Position numbers and translations under genes: made by a program. This document shows positions 1 through 8,831 of a stretch of 64,000 nucleotides of DNA, piece by piece. This DNA comes from Pseudomonas versuta (GTDB taxonomy: Bacteria; Pseudomonadota; Gammaproteobacteria; Pseudomonadales; Pseudomonadaceae): positions 2,921,001 to 2,985,000 of the forward strand of contig NZ_CP012676.1 in assembly GCF_001294575.1 (NCBI RefSeq). Reading direction: 5' to 3'. The notes under the pieces were generated by a model that worked only from the letters and a program-made list of their open reading frames with translations, did no database searches and had not been told where the DNA came from. Each line of letters begins with the position of its first letter. Within the stretch, counting starts at the first letter, position 1.

Positions 1-1317
1 GCGCTTGAGCGGCGCCATGCCGTCCTTGCTGACAAGCGACAGCGCATCGGTCTTAGGGCGGTTGGCTATTTTACGCTTGGTCGGTGCCTTGGCGCCGGTC
101 TTCTTCTTGACGCCCTTGGCATCGGTCTTTTTCTTCTTCACGCCAACGGCTTTGCCCGAGGCCTTGACGTTTTTCGGTCCGCCGTAGGTGCCTTTGACTT
201 CCTTGATGGTGCGGCGCTCGAAGCTTTGCTTCAGGTAACGCTCAACACTGGACATCAGGTTCCAGTCGCCGTGGCAGATCAGCGAGATCGCCAGGCCATC
301 ATTGCCCGCACGGCCGGTACGGCCGATACGGTGGACGTATTCATCACCGCTGCGAGGCATGTCGAAGTTGATCACCATGTCCAGGCCATCAACGTCCAGA
401 CCACGGGCCGCCACGTCGGTGGCCACCAGGATCTTGACGCCGCCCTGCTTCAGGCGATCGATCGCCAGCTTGCGATCCTTCTGGTCTTTCTCACCGTGCA
501 AGACGAACGCCTTGTAATCCTGCGCCACCAGGCGACCGTAGATGCGGTCAGCCATGGCACGGGTATTGGTGAAGATGATGGCTTTTTGATAGGTCTCGTT
601 GGCCAGCAGCCAGTTAACGATTTGTTCTTTGTGCTGGTTGTGGTCAGCGGTGATGATTTGCTGACGCGTGGTAGCGTTCAGCTGGCTGACCTGGTTGAGC
701 TGCAAGTGCTCGGCATTGTTCAGGACCTTGCCGATCATCTCGCGCAGGCCGGAACCACCAGTGGTGGCCGAGAACAGCATGGTTTGCTGACGGTTCGGGC
801 ATTCGTCGACCAGACGCTGAACATCTTCGGAGAAGCCCATGTCGAGCATGCGGTCGGCTTCGTCGAGCACCAGCACTTCAACTTCTTTGAGGTCCAGGTT
901 GCCGGCGTTCAGTTGCTCCAGCAAACGACCCGGAGTACCGATCAGGATATCCGGCACCTTGCGCAGCATGGCAGCCTGAACCTTGAAGTCTTCACCACCC
1001 GTGATCAGACCGGACTTGATGAACGTGAACTGGGAAAAACGCTCAACTTCTTTCAGCGTTTGCTGTGCCAGCTCGCGAGTCGGCAGCAAGATCAACGCTT
1101 TGATGCTCACACGGATCTTGGCAGGGCCGATCAGGCGGTTAAGAATCGGCAGAACGAAAGCGGCCGTTTTACCACTCCCGGTTTGAGCTGTAACCCGCAG
1201 GTCACGCCCTTCGAGCGCGAGCGGGATGGCCGCGGCTTGCACAGGCGTTGGCTCGACAAATTTAAGCTCGGCCACAGCTTTAAGCAGGCGTTCGTGCAGG
1301 GCGAAATCGGAAAACAC
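1..1317 (-). CDS. DEAD-box ATP-dependent RNA helicase (partial, 3' end off window)
   Basis: RNA helicase of the RhlE/RhlB type, expected to unwind RNA duplexes in ribosome assembly or mRNA decay in the cytoplasm. Read on the minus strand from a GTG at 1317, the frame is open to base 1 (439 codons) and continues off the left edge. It shows the Q motif (FVEPTPVQ, about residues 20-27), Walker A AQTGSGKT (44-51), DEAD in VLDEADRM (about 150), the SAT motif (FSATTGG, about 180) and HRIGRTGRAG (about 330). After about residue 375 the protein becomes a lysine-rich tail, as in helicases that use a basic tail to hold RNA. The GTG is chosen because the helicase core begins directly after it; no ATG fits. 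Which paralogue this is cannot be decided from sequence alone. Confidence 0.93.
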   Translation of the reverse strand, partial: MFSDFALHERLLKAVAELKFVEPTPVQAAAIPLALEGRDLRVTAQTGSGKTAAFVLPILNRLIGPAKIRVSIKALILLPTRELAQQTLKEVERFSQFTFIKSGLITGGEDFKVQAAMLRKVPDILIGTPGRLLEQLNAGNLDLKEVEVLVLDEADRMLDMGFSEDVQRLVDECPNRQQTMLFSATTGGSGLREMIGKVLNNAEHLQLNQVSQLNATTRQQIITADHNQHKEQIVNWLLANETYQKAIIFTNTRAMADRIYGRLVAQDYKAFVLHGEKDQKDRKLAIDRLKQGGVKILVATDVAARGLDVDGLDMVINFDMPRSGDEYVHRIGRTGRAGNDGLAISLICHGDWNLMSSVERYLKQSFERRTIKEVKGTYGGPKNVKASGKAVGVKKKKTDAKGVKKKTGAKAPTKRKIANRPKTDALSLVSKDGMAPLKR

Positions 1318-1509
1318 GGGTGCTACCTCGAAGAAATGCAAAAAATCAGCGGCATAGATTAACCGTTTCGAGCGTCCAGGCCGAGTTTCTTTGTACAAAC
1401 GGCATGAAACAAATGGTTTTTCAGTGTCTTTAGTACAACGAAAGCCCATAAATCGCTCTGAAGTGCTCTAATCCCAAGGATATTTTTCTTTGGGATCACG
1501 CTTTCGCTT

Positions 1510-2778
1510 ATGGAAACTCAAACACTCTGGACTCAAATTCAGGATCTATACACCAACCTGGACCAACATCCCTGGGTATCGACCATCCTCGGTCTGATCG
1601 TGCTGGTGGGCGTCGCCCTACTAGCCGGACACGTCGCGCGCATTGTGATCTTGCGTATTACCAAGATGCTCGGTCGCCAACCCGCCCTGCACTGGATCAA
1701 CGACCTGCGCCAGCACAAGGTGTTTCACCGCCTGGCACAATTGACGCCATCGCTGATGGTGCAGTTCGGACGCAACCTGGTGCCGGAGATGAGCGAAACC
1801 GGTCGCCACTTCCTCGGCAACCTGGCCCTGGCCATCACCATCTTTGTGCTGACCCGTGTAATCAGCGCCCTGCTCGATGCCCTGCTTGATATTTATTCGC
1901 GCACCAACTACGCCAAGACCCGCCCGATCAAAGGCTACATCCAGCTGACCAAAATGCTGCTGTATGTATTTTCCGCCATCATCATTGTCGCGACCCTGAT
2001 CGATCGCTCGCCAATGCTGCTGCTCTCGGGCCTGGGCGCGATGTCTGCGGTCATCTTGCTGGTCTACAAGGATACTTTGCTGTCGTTCGTGGCCAGCGTG
2101 CAGTTGACCAGCAACGACCTGCTGCGGGTCGGCGACTGGATCGAAATGCCTCAGGTCGGCGCCGATGGCGACGTCATCGACATTACCCTGCACACCGTCA
2201 AGGTGCAGAATTTTGACAAAACCATCGTCTCGATACCGACCTGGCGCCTGATGTCCGAGTCGTTCAAGAACTGGCGCGGCATGCAGCAATCCGGCGGACG
2301 CCGGATCAAGCGCAGCCTGTTTATCGATGCCGGAAATATCGGGTTTCTGACCGATGAACAGGAACAGCGTCTGGAGCAAATACGCCTGCTCAGTGATTAC
2401 ATGCACCGCAAACAGGCTGAACTCAAAAGCTGGAACGAAGCACAGGGCAATGTGGCCGCTCTGGCAGCCAACCGTCGACGCATGACCAATATCGGGACCT
2501 TCCGCGCCTATGCGCTGGCTTATCTCAAAAGCCATCCCGAAATTCAGCCAAACATGACGTGCATGGTGCGTCAGCTGCAAACCACAGCCCAGGGCGTGCC
2601 GCTGGAGGTGTACTGCTTTACCCGCACCACGGTGTGGAACGAGTACGAGCAAATCCAGGGCGATATTTTTGACTATCTATTGTCAGTGATGCCCGAGTTC
2701 GGCTTGAGCATCTATCAACAGCCGAGCGGCAATGATCTGCGCAACGGCCTGATGCCCGTGCTGGCTAAAGAACCCTGA
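1510..2778 (+). CDS. MscS-family mechanosensitive channel (YbdG type)
   Basis: Small-conductance mechanosensitive channel of the inner membrane that would release solutes on osmotic downshock. The 422-residue protein has hydrophobic segments at about 21-48, 103-128, 147-165 and 168-186, followed by the MscS beta domain (about 188-260, with the VGDWIEMP segment typical of the family) and a C-terminal soluble part. The TRPIKGYIQ segment just before the pore region and the length (E. coli YbdG has about 415 residues) point to the YbdG/MscM branch rather than to short MscS. It is divergent from the helicase gene, with 192 bases between the two starts. The ribosome-binding site is weak. The exact physiological gating role is not visible from sequence. 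Confidence 0.9.
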   Translation: METQTLWTQIQDLYTNLDQHPWVSTILGLIVLVGVALLAGHVARIVILRITKMLGRQPALHWINDLRQHKVFHRLAQLTPSLMVQFGRNLVPEMSETGRHFLGNLALAITIFVLTRVISALLDALLDIYSRTNYAKTRPIKGYIQLTKMLLYVFSAIIIVATLIDRSPMLLLSGLGAMSAVILLVYKDTLLSFVASVQLTSNDLLRVGDWIEMPQVGADGDVIDITLHTVKVQNFDKTIVSIPTWRLMSESFKNWRGMQQSGGRRIKRSLFIDAGNIGFLTDEQEQRLEQIRLLSDYMHRKQAELKSWNEAQGNVAALAANRRRMTNIGTFRAYALAYLKSHPEIQPNMTCMVRQLQTTAQGVPLEVYCFTRTTVWNEYEQIQGDIFDYLLSVMPEFGLSIYQQPSGNDLRNGLMPVLAKEP

Positions 2779-2784
2779 TCAACC

Positions 2785-2807
2785 GGCGCGACTCCTGGAG
2801 TCGCGCC
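2785..2807. terminator. perfect hairpin downstream of the MscS gene
   Basis: GGCGCGACTCC and GGAGTCGCGCC form an 11-bp inverted repeat with a one-base centre, starting 6 bases after the stop codon. No U-tract follows, so it may act as an mRNA 3'-end stabiliser or a weak terminator. Confidence 0.5.
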
Positions 2808-2928
2808 TGCCTGAAAAAGAATGAATAGTGTCTCCACGGTTAACACTGACGTCTTCAAGTGCACAGCGCTAAACCGGCATAATCCATGTGCACACGGTCA
2901 GGCTTAAGTGACACAAGGAACAAAACAG

Positions 2929-3774
2929 GTGAAACAAACAGACGCTGAATCAGCGCAACGCGGGATGGAGCCTGCTTGCTTGTATGATCCAGAGTTAATG
3001 CAACTCACCAGGGACGAAAAAACCGCACAGTTAGGCAGTAACGAAAGTGACTTTTTGCTCGCACTGATAGATGGCGTATCCGATAAAGAGTTACTTATCA
3101 GCCGAGTGTGGGGCGAACGCGGTCTCGTGGTATCCGATGGCAGTTATTACAAGACCCTGCACACATTACGCACGCACTTCTCGGTAATCGGACTGTCCCG
3201 CCATGCCATCAAAACCCTGCCCAGAAGAGGGGTGCTTCTGCTGTGCACTGTCACCCTGAGCAGTCAACGTGAACCCCATGACGACAGCGTGCAGACAGAG
3301 CCCGGCGCTGAAAACACCCCCATTCAATACCCTGCAGAATCAGGCGCACCGACTTTACTGCCCGAGCCCTCGAGCGCTCAAGCTGTTGTGATCCCTGCGC
3401 CTGCTCCCTCCCCGGTACCTGCTCCACAACCCCGTAACTACTTCAGAATCATTGCGGGCTATGCCGTCGTGCTTGGCGGGCTGGTGATGCCGGTAGTTTA
3501 TGCCTGGCTAATACTCTGCGGCCCTCCGGAACTTGAAGGCTGGAAAGCCATCTGGAGCGAGAACGGCCACACACTGTATGTCGAGTCCAGCGAGAAATTA
3601 TCCAGGGATGACATTGCCGAACACATGAAACCTTTTGACCCCAACCTGCTGTTTTCAGGCACCAGTTATTACGTCAGAAAGCCATTGTCACAGTTAGTGA
3701 TCAGTTGCGAAAAGCCTGAAAGTAAAGGAGAGGCCATATGCACCAATTACCAGATCGTTGGCAAAAAACCTTAG
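2929..3774 (+). CDS. CadC/ToxR-like membrane-bound transcriptional regulator
   Basis: Predicted one-component regulator with a cytoplasmic winged-helix DNA-binding domain joined to a periplasmic sensor. Counted from the GTG at 2929 (281 residues), the winged helix covers about residues 18-106 and ends in the IKTLPRRGVLLL strand typical of CadC/ToxR proteins. A Pro/Ala-rich linker (about 113-169), one membrane helix (about 172-196) and a short periplasmic domain with three cysteines follow. I prefer the GTG at 2929 because AAGGAA lies 8 bases upstream; a GTG at 2908 would add 7 residues. The next gene starts inside its 3' end, so the two are probably translationally coupled. The signal and target genes are unknown. 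Confidence 0.8.
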   Translation: MKQTDAESAQRGMEPACLYDPELMQLTRDEKTAQLGSNESDFLLALIDGVSDKELLISRVWGERGLVVSDGSYYKTLHTLRTHFSVIGLSRHAIKTLPRRGVLLLCTVTLSSQREPHDDSVQTEPGAENTPIQYPAESGAPTLLPEPSSAQAVVIPAPAPSPVPAPQPRNYFRIIAGYAVVLGGLVMPVVYAWLILCGPPELEGWKAIWSENGHTLYVESSEKLSRDDIAEHMKPFDPNLLFSGTSYYVRKPLSQLVISCEKPESKGEAICTNYQIVGKKP

Positions 3775-4229
3775 TCTGTACAGGTCTGTTATCCCTGCTG
3801 GTTTTTGGTGGCCTGAGTGCGCGCCATGCCTGGATTATTTACAAAGACATACCCAGAGCCCCCTGTTACGCCTCTGTTTACTTCAACAATATGGAGTACA
3901 GCGCTGACCGATGGTCTGGCGCAGGTGACATCACCATTTCCCCCAAGGAAGATGCCATTTATGTGTACTACAAAATTAAAAGCCCGGATAACGTCACCTA
4001 TATTTACAACCGTAAATTTGAAGTTTCGACTGAAAAACTCGACACCTCAAGATTTCTGTTCGAAACCTCCAACGTGGTGATTTTCGATAACGACACGGCA
4101 GGCAAGAACACGCCATTCATGTCCAGGGGCATGCACGGGGGCCTGATGACGTTCAATTACTTTTCCGATAACGAGTACTACTACAACATAAACAATTTTT
4201 TGACCGGCGTATGCCATGTACCCCGGTAG
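3738..4229 (+). CDS. FidL-like membrane protein (163 aa), partner of the CadC-like regulator
   Basis: Small protein with one N-terminal membrane helix (about residues 11-27) and a predicted periplasmic domain rich in Asp, Tyr and Asn. It overlaps the upstream regulator by 37 bases, and a strong AAGGAG lies 7 bases before its ATG inside that gene, so the two are one transcription unit. In enterobacteria, ToxR-like regulators such as MarT are followed by FidL-type proteins with this architecture, and I infer by layout that this one modulates the regulator or stabilises it. Assignment to the FidL family rests on size, topology and neighbourhood, not on motifs I could confirm. It ends the recognisable two-gene unit; the sequence beyond is AT-richer. 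Confidence 0.6.
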   Translation: MHQLPDRWQKTLVCTGLLSLLVFGGLSARHAWIIYKDIPRAPCYASVYFNNMEYSADRWSGAGDITISPKEDAIYVYYKIKSPDNVTYIYNRKFEVSTEKLDTSRFLFETSNVVIFDNDTAGKNTPFMSRGMHGGLMTFNYFSDNEYYYNINNFLTGVCHVPR

Positions 4230-4554
4230 GTGAAATACAAGTGCCGCCATCAAAACACCCGGGCCAAGACTGCGGGTATTTTGCGAGACTCCTGAGGGAC
4301 AGAAGCTAACTAAACGCCGAGTACAGAGCAGCGGCCAGCCTATGGTTAATTACAAAAAACGGCATTTGTCGCGTTAAAAACCATCGGCATTAAACCCAGC
4401 AAACTTTAGTCGCCCTTGCTTGGACCTTTCAATTTTCCGACTGAAACCGGCCAGGATTATGGTTCAGTAAGGTTAATTAAGACAACGCACAAGCCCGCCT
4501 TTTCCCCCTGCGCTACCGTGTCCTTCCCTTAAGTCAGCCCCATGAGCTTATCGA
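4230..4554. other. gene-free AT-richer stretch
   Basis: These 325 bases after the FidL-like gene hold no convincing gene, tRNA or strong hairpin. The sequence is richer in A and T than its neighbours (for example around 4340-4380). It may contain the promoter of the broken gene that follows, but I see no clear sigma-70 boxes. Confidence 0.4.
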
Positions 4555-5242
4555 ATGACACGTGCGTACCCACACCGGCTGCTCCGGTACTGCCTGAGCC
4601 TGTGCCTGTTTTACACTGCCGTGTGCCAGAGCCATTTTCAGCCCCCAACTGCTCTTCCAGCGACAGACCTCGATCCTGATGGGTTATTGCCAACGCTGGC
4701 CCATACATTAAACGATTCATTGCCGTTCAATTATGCTGGCGCCCCTGACGCACGCTATTCAACCGGGGCGTCGAAAGCCACTGCGTCCGCACCATTCAAT
4801 ATCGATTTGATCACCCAGTATCATTCGAACACCGCCTCAGGTTTTTATACCCCCCTGCAACAAATGAACGACGTCTACCGCAATACCTATTCAGCGCCAC
4901 ACCTGCCCAAAACAGCACCTGCCCCATAACATGGAGAGATATTCCGTGGCTCGCCCTATACGCTGGATAAAACCCATTTGCAAAAGAACGCGTCACTTGC
5001 CTGCCTGGAAGCGCTCGCTGGCACTAACACCGGACGGCACTGTATTCATGGCGGCGGCCATGGGCGGTTCGGAAAAAGAAGTCAGCCTTGCATCGTTACA
5101 GGATAAAGTCCCGAGCCTTATTTGTTTTGATCATGTGTATGTGCCTGCAGAATGGCTGCAACATAAATTTGGCGCCGCCAACCCCTGGTGTGATTCTTTG
5201 ATTAAAGCCGCACACCCTCATATCTTTTATCAGAAGGGTTAA
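4555..5242 (+). pseudogene. unknown gene, apparently frameshifted
   Basis: Two open frames lie end to end: 4555-4929 (124 codons) and 4931-5242 (103 codons), in different frames. Removing one base from the CCCC run at 4922-4925 would fuse them into a single reading frame of about 228 codons. An alternative repair keeps the first frame past its TAA and changes frame near 5030. The first part starts with a hydrophobic, signal-peptide-like segment. The second part (TPDGTVFMAAAMGG through NPWCDSLIKAAHP) reads like a folded domain with two Trp and two Cys. I do not recognise the family. Base composition is AT-richer than the flanks, in keeping with an acquired and decaying gene, but it could also be an assembly error. 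Confidence 0.35.
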
Positions 5243-5256
5243 TGCGGCTTATAACA

Positions 5257-5817
5257 TTACTGGGATTTAAATTGCGGATCACCGGTGAGTTTGAATAGGA
5301 GCCCAATCCCTTGCGGCCATATACCGTAACCGGTATCACCGTTTATATGCCCCGCCTTTTGCAGCATGACCAGTTCGCTGCCCCAGGCATCGCTGAAGGC
5401 GGTTGCGCGCTCGACGGATACATACGGATCGTCAGTGCTGGCCACAGTAATAGAGTCAAAAGGCAGACGATTGAGCGGCATGGGAGTAAAACCCGAGGTA
5501 CCCGACGGGTAACTGTCAGCTTCGGTATCACTGGGCGCAACCAGCAACGCACCACGAACACGTTCAGCCGCTTGCGGGTGCTGCTGCGCCCAACGCGCAA
5601 TCAGCGTACAGGCCAGGCTATGCCCCACCAGAACTACAGGGCGCTGGCTGCCCGCGACTTTCTCTTGCAGGCGCTGCACCCAATCCGGACAGGCCGGGGT
5701 TTCCCAGTCCTGCTGCTTGACCCGGTGCAACCCGCTGTAGCGCTGTTCCCACTGTGATTGCCAATGCTCTGCTCCTGAATTGAACAGACCCGGCAAGATC
5801 AACACCCTGACTGTCAT
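5257..5817 (-). CDS. RBBP9/YdeN-family serine hydrolase
   Basis: Small alpha/beta hydrolase of 186 residues, the usual size of the RBBP9/YdeN family. The nucleophile elbow GHSLA puts the catalytic serine at about residue 67; a conserved DD pair (129-130) and KAGHING with His157 complete the expected triad. The N-terminal VLILPGLFNSG is the family's oxyanion-hole strand. There is no signal peptide, so the protein is cytoplasmic. The natural substrate is unknown for most bacterial members. It stands alone: the downstream neighbour is the broken gene on the other strand, and the next gene upstream on the same strand is the EamA exporter, whose stop lies 37 bases before this start, so co-transcription with that gene is possible. 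Confidence 0.88.
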   Translation of the reverse strand: MTVRVLILPGLFNSGAEHWQSQWEQRYSGLHRVKQQDWETPACPDWVQRLQEKVAGSQRPVVLVGHSLACTLIARWAQQHPQAAERVRGALLVAPSDTEADSYPSGTSGFTPMPLNRLPFDSITVASTDDPYVSVERATAFSDAWGSELVMLQKAGHINGDTGYGIWPQGIGLLFKLTGDPQFKSQ

Positions 5818-5854
5818 CTCTGGTCTCCATTAGGTGGATGGGTTGCCAAAAACC

Positions 5855-6715
5855 TTAGACCGTCACAGCCCTGCGGTCTAGGCGGCTGATCCAGACGGCA
5901 AGCAGAATCACCCCTGCCCCAAGGAACAACCTGCCCAGCGGTTCATGCTGATTCCAGATCAGCAGGTTGAGCAACAACCCCACCGGCACATGCAGGTTGT
6001 TCATCACCGCCAGAGTGCCCCCCGTGACCAGGCAGGCACCTTTGTTCCACCAGTACATGCCCAAGGCCGTGGAGACCAGCCCCAGAAACACCAGCACCCC
6101 CCACTGCAAAGGCGCGTCGGGTAAAAAGTCGGCTTTGCCGAATGCAAGAAAGGCCGGCAATACCACCGCCAACGCGCCGAGGTAAAAGAAACCGAAACGT
6201 CGGTAATGCGGCAATTCAGTCGGATAGCGCGCCACCAGACGCCTGTACAGCACCTGACCGGCGGCATAGGTGAAGTTGGCCAGTTGCAACAACAGGAAGC
6301 CTTTAAAGAAGTCCCCGCTGATGCTGTCAAAGCGGATCACTGCCGCCCCCGATACAGCCACCATCGCCGCTACCAGCGCCCAGGGGTTGAAGCGCCGGTT
6401 AAGGGCATCCTCAATCAATGTCACGTGCAACGGCGTGAGGATGGTGAACAACAGGACTTCGGGCACCGTAAGCACGCGAAAGCTCAGGTACAGACAGACG
6501 TAGGTGATGCCGAACTGCAAGGCACCGATCAACAGCATGCCGCGCATGAAACCGGGTTCCACCTGGCGCCAGCGGGTCAGCGGGATAAACACCAGCCCGG
6601 CCAGTACCACCCGCACCAGCACTGCAAAGTAGCTGTCGACGTGTCCAGCCAGATACTCACCAATCAGGCTGAAGGAAAACGCCTGAATCAGCGTCACAAT
6701 TAGCAGATAACCCAT
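5855..6715 (-). CDS. EamA/DMT-superfamily transporter (amino acid or carboxylate exporter type)
   Basis: Inner-membrane permease of the drug/metabolite transporter superfamily, 286 residues with about ten hydrophobic segments arranged as two EamA repeats. Members export amino acids, amines or carboxylates; the substrate cannot be read from the sequence. The ATG at 6715 is chosen because the first membrane helix (MGYLLIVTLIQAFSF) begins there and a purine-rich site precedes it; the frame stays open for 56 codons upstream, but that extension runs through a strong terminator hairpin at 6822-6859 and looks non-coding. The 250-base leader between azoR and this gene may be regulatory. The following hydrolase gene is only 37 bases downstream. 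Confidence 0.88.
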   Translation of the reverse strand: MGYLLIVTLIQAFSFSLIGEYLAGHVDSYFAVLVRVVLAGLVFIPLTRWRQVEPGFMRGMLLIGALQFGITYVCLYLSFRVLTVPEVLLFTILTPLHVTLIEDALNRRFNPWALVAAMVAVSGAAVIRFDSISGDFFKGFLLLQLANFTYAAGQVLYRRLVARYPTELPHYRRFGFFYLGALAVVLPAFLAFGKADFLPDAPLQWGVLVFLGLVSTALGMYWWNKGACLVTGGTLAVMNNLHVPVGLLLNLLIWNQHEPLGRLFLGAGVILLAVWISRLDRRAVTV

Positions 6716-6821
6716 GAATGTCTCGCCCGGAAAGTCGTGATTGCCTGACGGCAGATACGTCCGCCGGCTTGTTTCGCAGGGCGCGACATTAGCGGTTTTG
6801 CGCCGCAGGCGAAATGCCTGC

Positions 6822-6859
6822 CAAAAAAAACCCGGTCCAGCGTTAAAGCTGACCGGGTA
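6822..6859 (-). terminator. intrinsic terminator between azoR and the EamA gene (possible attenuator)
   Basis: Read on the minus strand, an inverted repeat ACCCGGTCAGC / GCTGGACCGGGT closes a short loop and is followed by eight T. It lies about 105 bases after the azoR stop and about 107 bases before the EamA start. It either ends azoR transcription or acts as an attenuator in the EamA leader. Confidence 0.8.
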
Positions 6860-6966
6860 TGAGCACTCAGGAGAGAAGTGCAAAGGGAGGTTCGATGCGC
6901 GAACCGCATGCTTGAAGGAGCAATGAAGCGATTAAGCCCGCTGCCGATTATCTGTCGATTAACAGC

Positions 6967-7566
6967 CTATGCGACTTCAGAAAGCCGGGCCTTGGCCTGG
7001 TTCAAACCTTTTTCCTGAAAGTCACCGCCCAGGTTCATCCCTTCGGCATGGATGAAGGTCACGTCGTGAATGCCGATGAAAGCCATCACCTGACGCAGAT
7101 AGGGCTCCTGGTGGTCCGCCGGGCTGCCGGCATAGATCCCGCCACGCGCCGTCAGCACGTAGGCTTTTTTGCCGGTCAGCAGCCCTTGGGGCCCGGTTTC
7201 TGTGTATTTGAAGGTGGTGCCGGCCCGCAGCACATGGTCAAGCCAGGCTTTGAGGGTGCTTGGAATCGCAAAGTTGTACATCGGCGCCGCCATCACCAGC
7301 ACATCAGCCGCCAGCAGCTCATCAGTCAGCTCGTTGGAGCGCTGCAGGGAGGCTTTCTCGGTTGCAGAACGTTGTTCTTCAGGTTTGATCCAGCCGCCCA
7401 GCAGGTCCGCGTCCAGGTGCGGCACCGGGTTCAATGCCAGGTCGCGAACGGTGATCTGATCACCGGGGTGGACCGATTGCCATTGGCTGATGAACTGCCG
7501 GGTCAGCTGACGGGAAAACGAATCCTGCTGGCGCGCGCTGCTTTCAATGATCAGAACTCGTGACAT
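6967..7566 (-). CDS. azoR: FMN-dependent NADH:quinone/azo reductase AzoR
   Basis: Flavodoxin-fold reductase of 199 residues that uses NAD(P)H and FMN for two-electron reduction of quinones and azo compounds, protecting against electrophile stress. The N-terminal LIIESSARQQDSFSR phosphate-binding loop, MAAPMYNFAIPSTLKAWLD (FMN-binding region) and the TARGGIY segment are characteristic of AzoR. The length matches the family. It is divergently oriented from the LysR-family gene at 7746, with 179 bases between the starts, the classical layout for a LysR regulator controlling its neighbour. Regulation by that neighbour is inference. Confidence 0.93.
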   Translation of the reverse strand: MSRVLIIESSARQQDSFSRQLTRQFISQWQSVHPGDQITVRDLALNPVPHLDADLLGGWIKPEEQRSATEKASLQRSNELTDELLAADVLVMAAPMYNFAIPSTLKAWLDHVLRAGTTFKYTETGPQGLLTGKKAYVLTARGGIYAGSPADHQEPYLRQVMAFIGIHDVTFIHAEGMNLGGDFQEKGLNQAKARLSEVA

Positions 7567-7745
7567 GCTGGCTAGACTCCATCTGTAAATGCTGTAAGAC
7601 GATGGAGCGAAGATTAGAGGGCAAAGCTTCGATGAAAAAGCGCAAAAACTTGCTTCAACCTATCTATAATCCTGTTGATATAGCGATCACCTGTAGCCGC
7701 TGCTACAGATCGCAATAACCCAGACTCCCGGCAAAGGAATTCATC

Positions 7746-8669
7746 GTGAAGGCGCCCCGTGTAACCCTTGATCAATGGCGCACCCTGCAAGCGGTGGTAG
7801 ACCACGGCGGCTTCGCCCAGGCAGCTGAAGTCCTCCATCGCTCTCAATCGTCCGTCAGCTACACCGTGGCCCGCATGCAGGATCAACTCGGCGTGCCGTT
7901 GTTACGTATCGACGGGCGCAAAGCGGTGCTCACCGAAGCCGGTGAGGTGTTGCTGCGCCGTTCCCGGCAACTGGTGAAGCAGGCCAGCCAGCTCGAAGAC
8001 CTGGCGCACCATATGGAGCAGGGCTGGGAAGCCGAAGTACGGCTGGTGGTCGATGCGGCCTACCCCAATGCACGGCTGGTACGCGCCCTGACCGCGTTCA
8101 TGCCGCAAAGCCGCGGTTGCCGTGTGCGCTTGCGCGAAGAAGTCCTGTCGGGCGTTGAAGAGGTACTGCTTGAGGGCGTGGCCGACCTGGCCATCAGCAG
8201 CTTCAACATCCCCGGCTATCTGGGCGCCGAGCTCAGTGCCGTGGAGTTTGTTGCCGTTGCGCACCCTGATCACCCGCTGCATCGCCTGCAGCGCGAATTG
8301 CATTTTCAGGATCTCGAAAGCCAGCTTCAGGTGGTGATCCGCGACTCGGGACGCCAGCAACCGCGCGACATGGGCTGGCTGGGGGCGGAACAGCGCTGGA
8401 CCGTCGGCAGCCTGGCTACGGCTGCAGCCTTTGTGGGCAGCGGCCTGGGATTTGCCTGGTTGCCGCGGCACATGATTGAACGCGAGCTCAAGGAAGGCGT
8501 GCTCAAACAGTTGCCTATGGATCAGGGCGGCAGCCGTCACCCGCTGTTCTTCCTGTACTCCAACAAAGACAAACCCCTGGGCCCGGCCACACAAATACTT
8601 GTCGAGCTATTGCGTACCTTTGATACAGCGCCTCTGGACGCACCTTTTGCAGCCCCCCTGCAAGGTTGA
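7746..8669 (+). CDS. LysR-family transcriptional regulator
   Basis: LTTR of 307 residues with an N-terminal winged helix-turn-helix (about 5-64, with the AAEVLHRSQSSVSYTV recognition region) and a periplasmic-binding-protein-like effector domain (about 90-295). The GTG start at 7746 has AAAGGAA 9 bases upstream. It is transcribed away from azoR and probably regulates azoR and itself from the shared intergenic region. The inducer is unknown; quinone- or electrophile-responsive control is plausible by context only. Confidence 0.92.
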   Translation: MKAPRVTLDQWRTLQAVVDHGGFAQAAEVLHRSQSSVSYTVARMQDQLGVPLLRIDGRKAVLTEAGEVLLRRSRQLVKQASQLEDLAHHMEQGWEAEVRLVVDAAYPNARLVRALTAFMPQSRGCRVRLREEVLSGVEEVLLEGVADLAISSFNIPGYLGAELSAVEFVAVAHPDHPLHRLQRELHFQDLESQLQVVIRDSGRQQPRDMGWLGAEQRWTVGSLATAAAFVGSGLGFAWLPRHMIERELKEGVLKQLPMDQGGSRHPLFFLYSNKDKPLGPATQILVELLRTFDTAPLDAPFAAPLQG

Positions 8670-8831
8670 TCAACCCTGTGCGGGCATGACAACGGTGGGC
8701 AGGAACAATGATCGCGAATATCCTGTCCAAAGTGCGCGACCAGTCTGAACCGGCCGGTCCCGCCATCACCCTATTCCATCGTGCGTGAGTGCTCTCGCGC
8801 AGTTGCTCCCACTGTCCAGGATCCTAGACCC

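Noticed and set aside
226-1362. Long plus-strand open frame opposite the helicase gene
   Set aside because: It lies antisense to an unbroken DEAD-box helicase with all motifs; its translation has no domain-like features.
1621-2652. 343-codon minus-strand frame opposite the MscS gene
   Set aside because: Antisense to a clear channel protein and rich in His/Gln, typical of a shadow of a GC-rich gene.
4529-4720. 63-codon minus-strand frame with a plausible-looking sequence
   Set aside because: No ribosome-binding site and it overlaps the broken plus-strand gene; not enough support to choose it.
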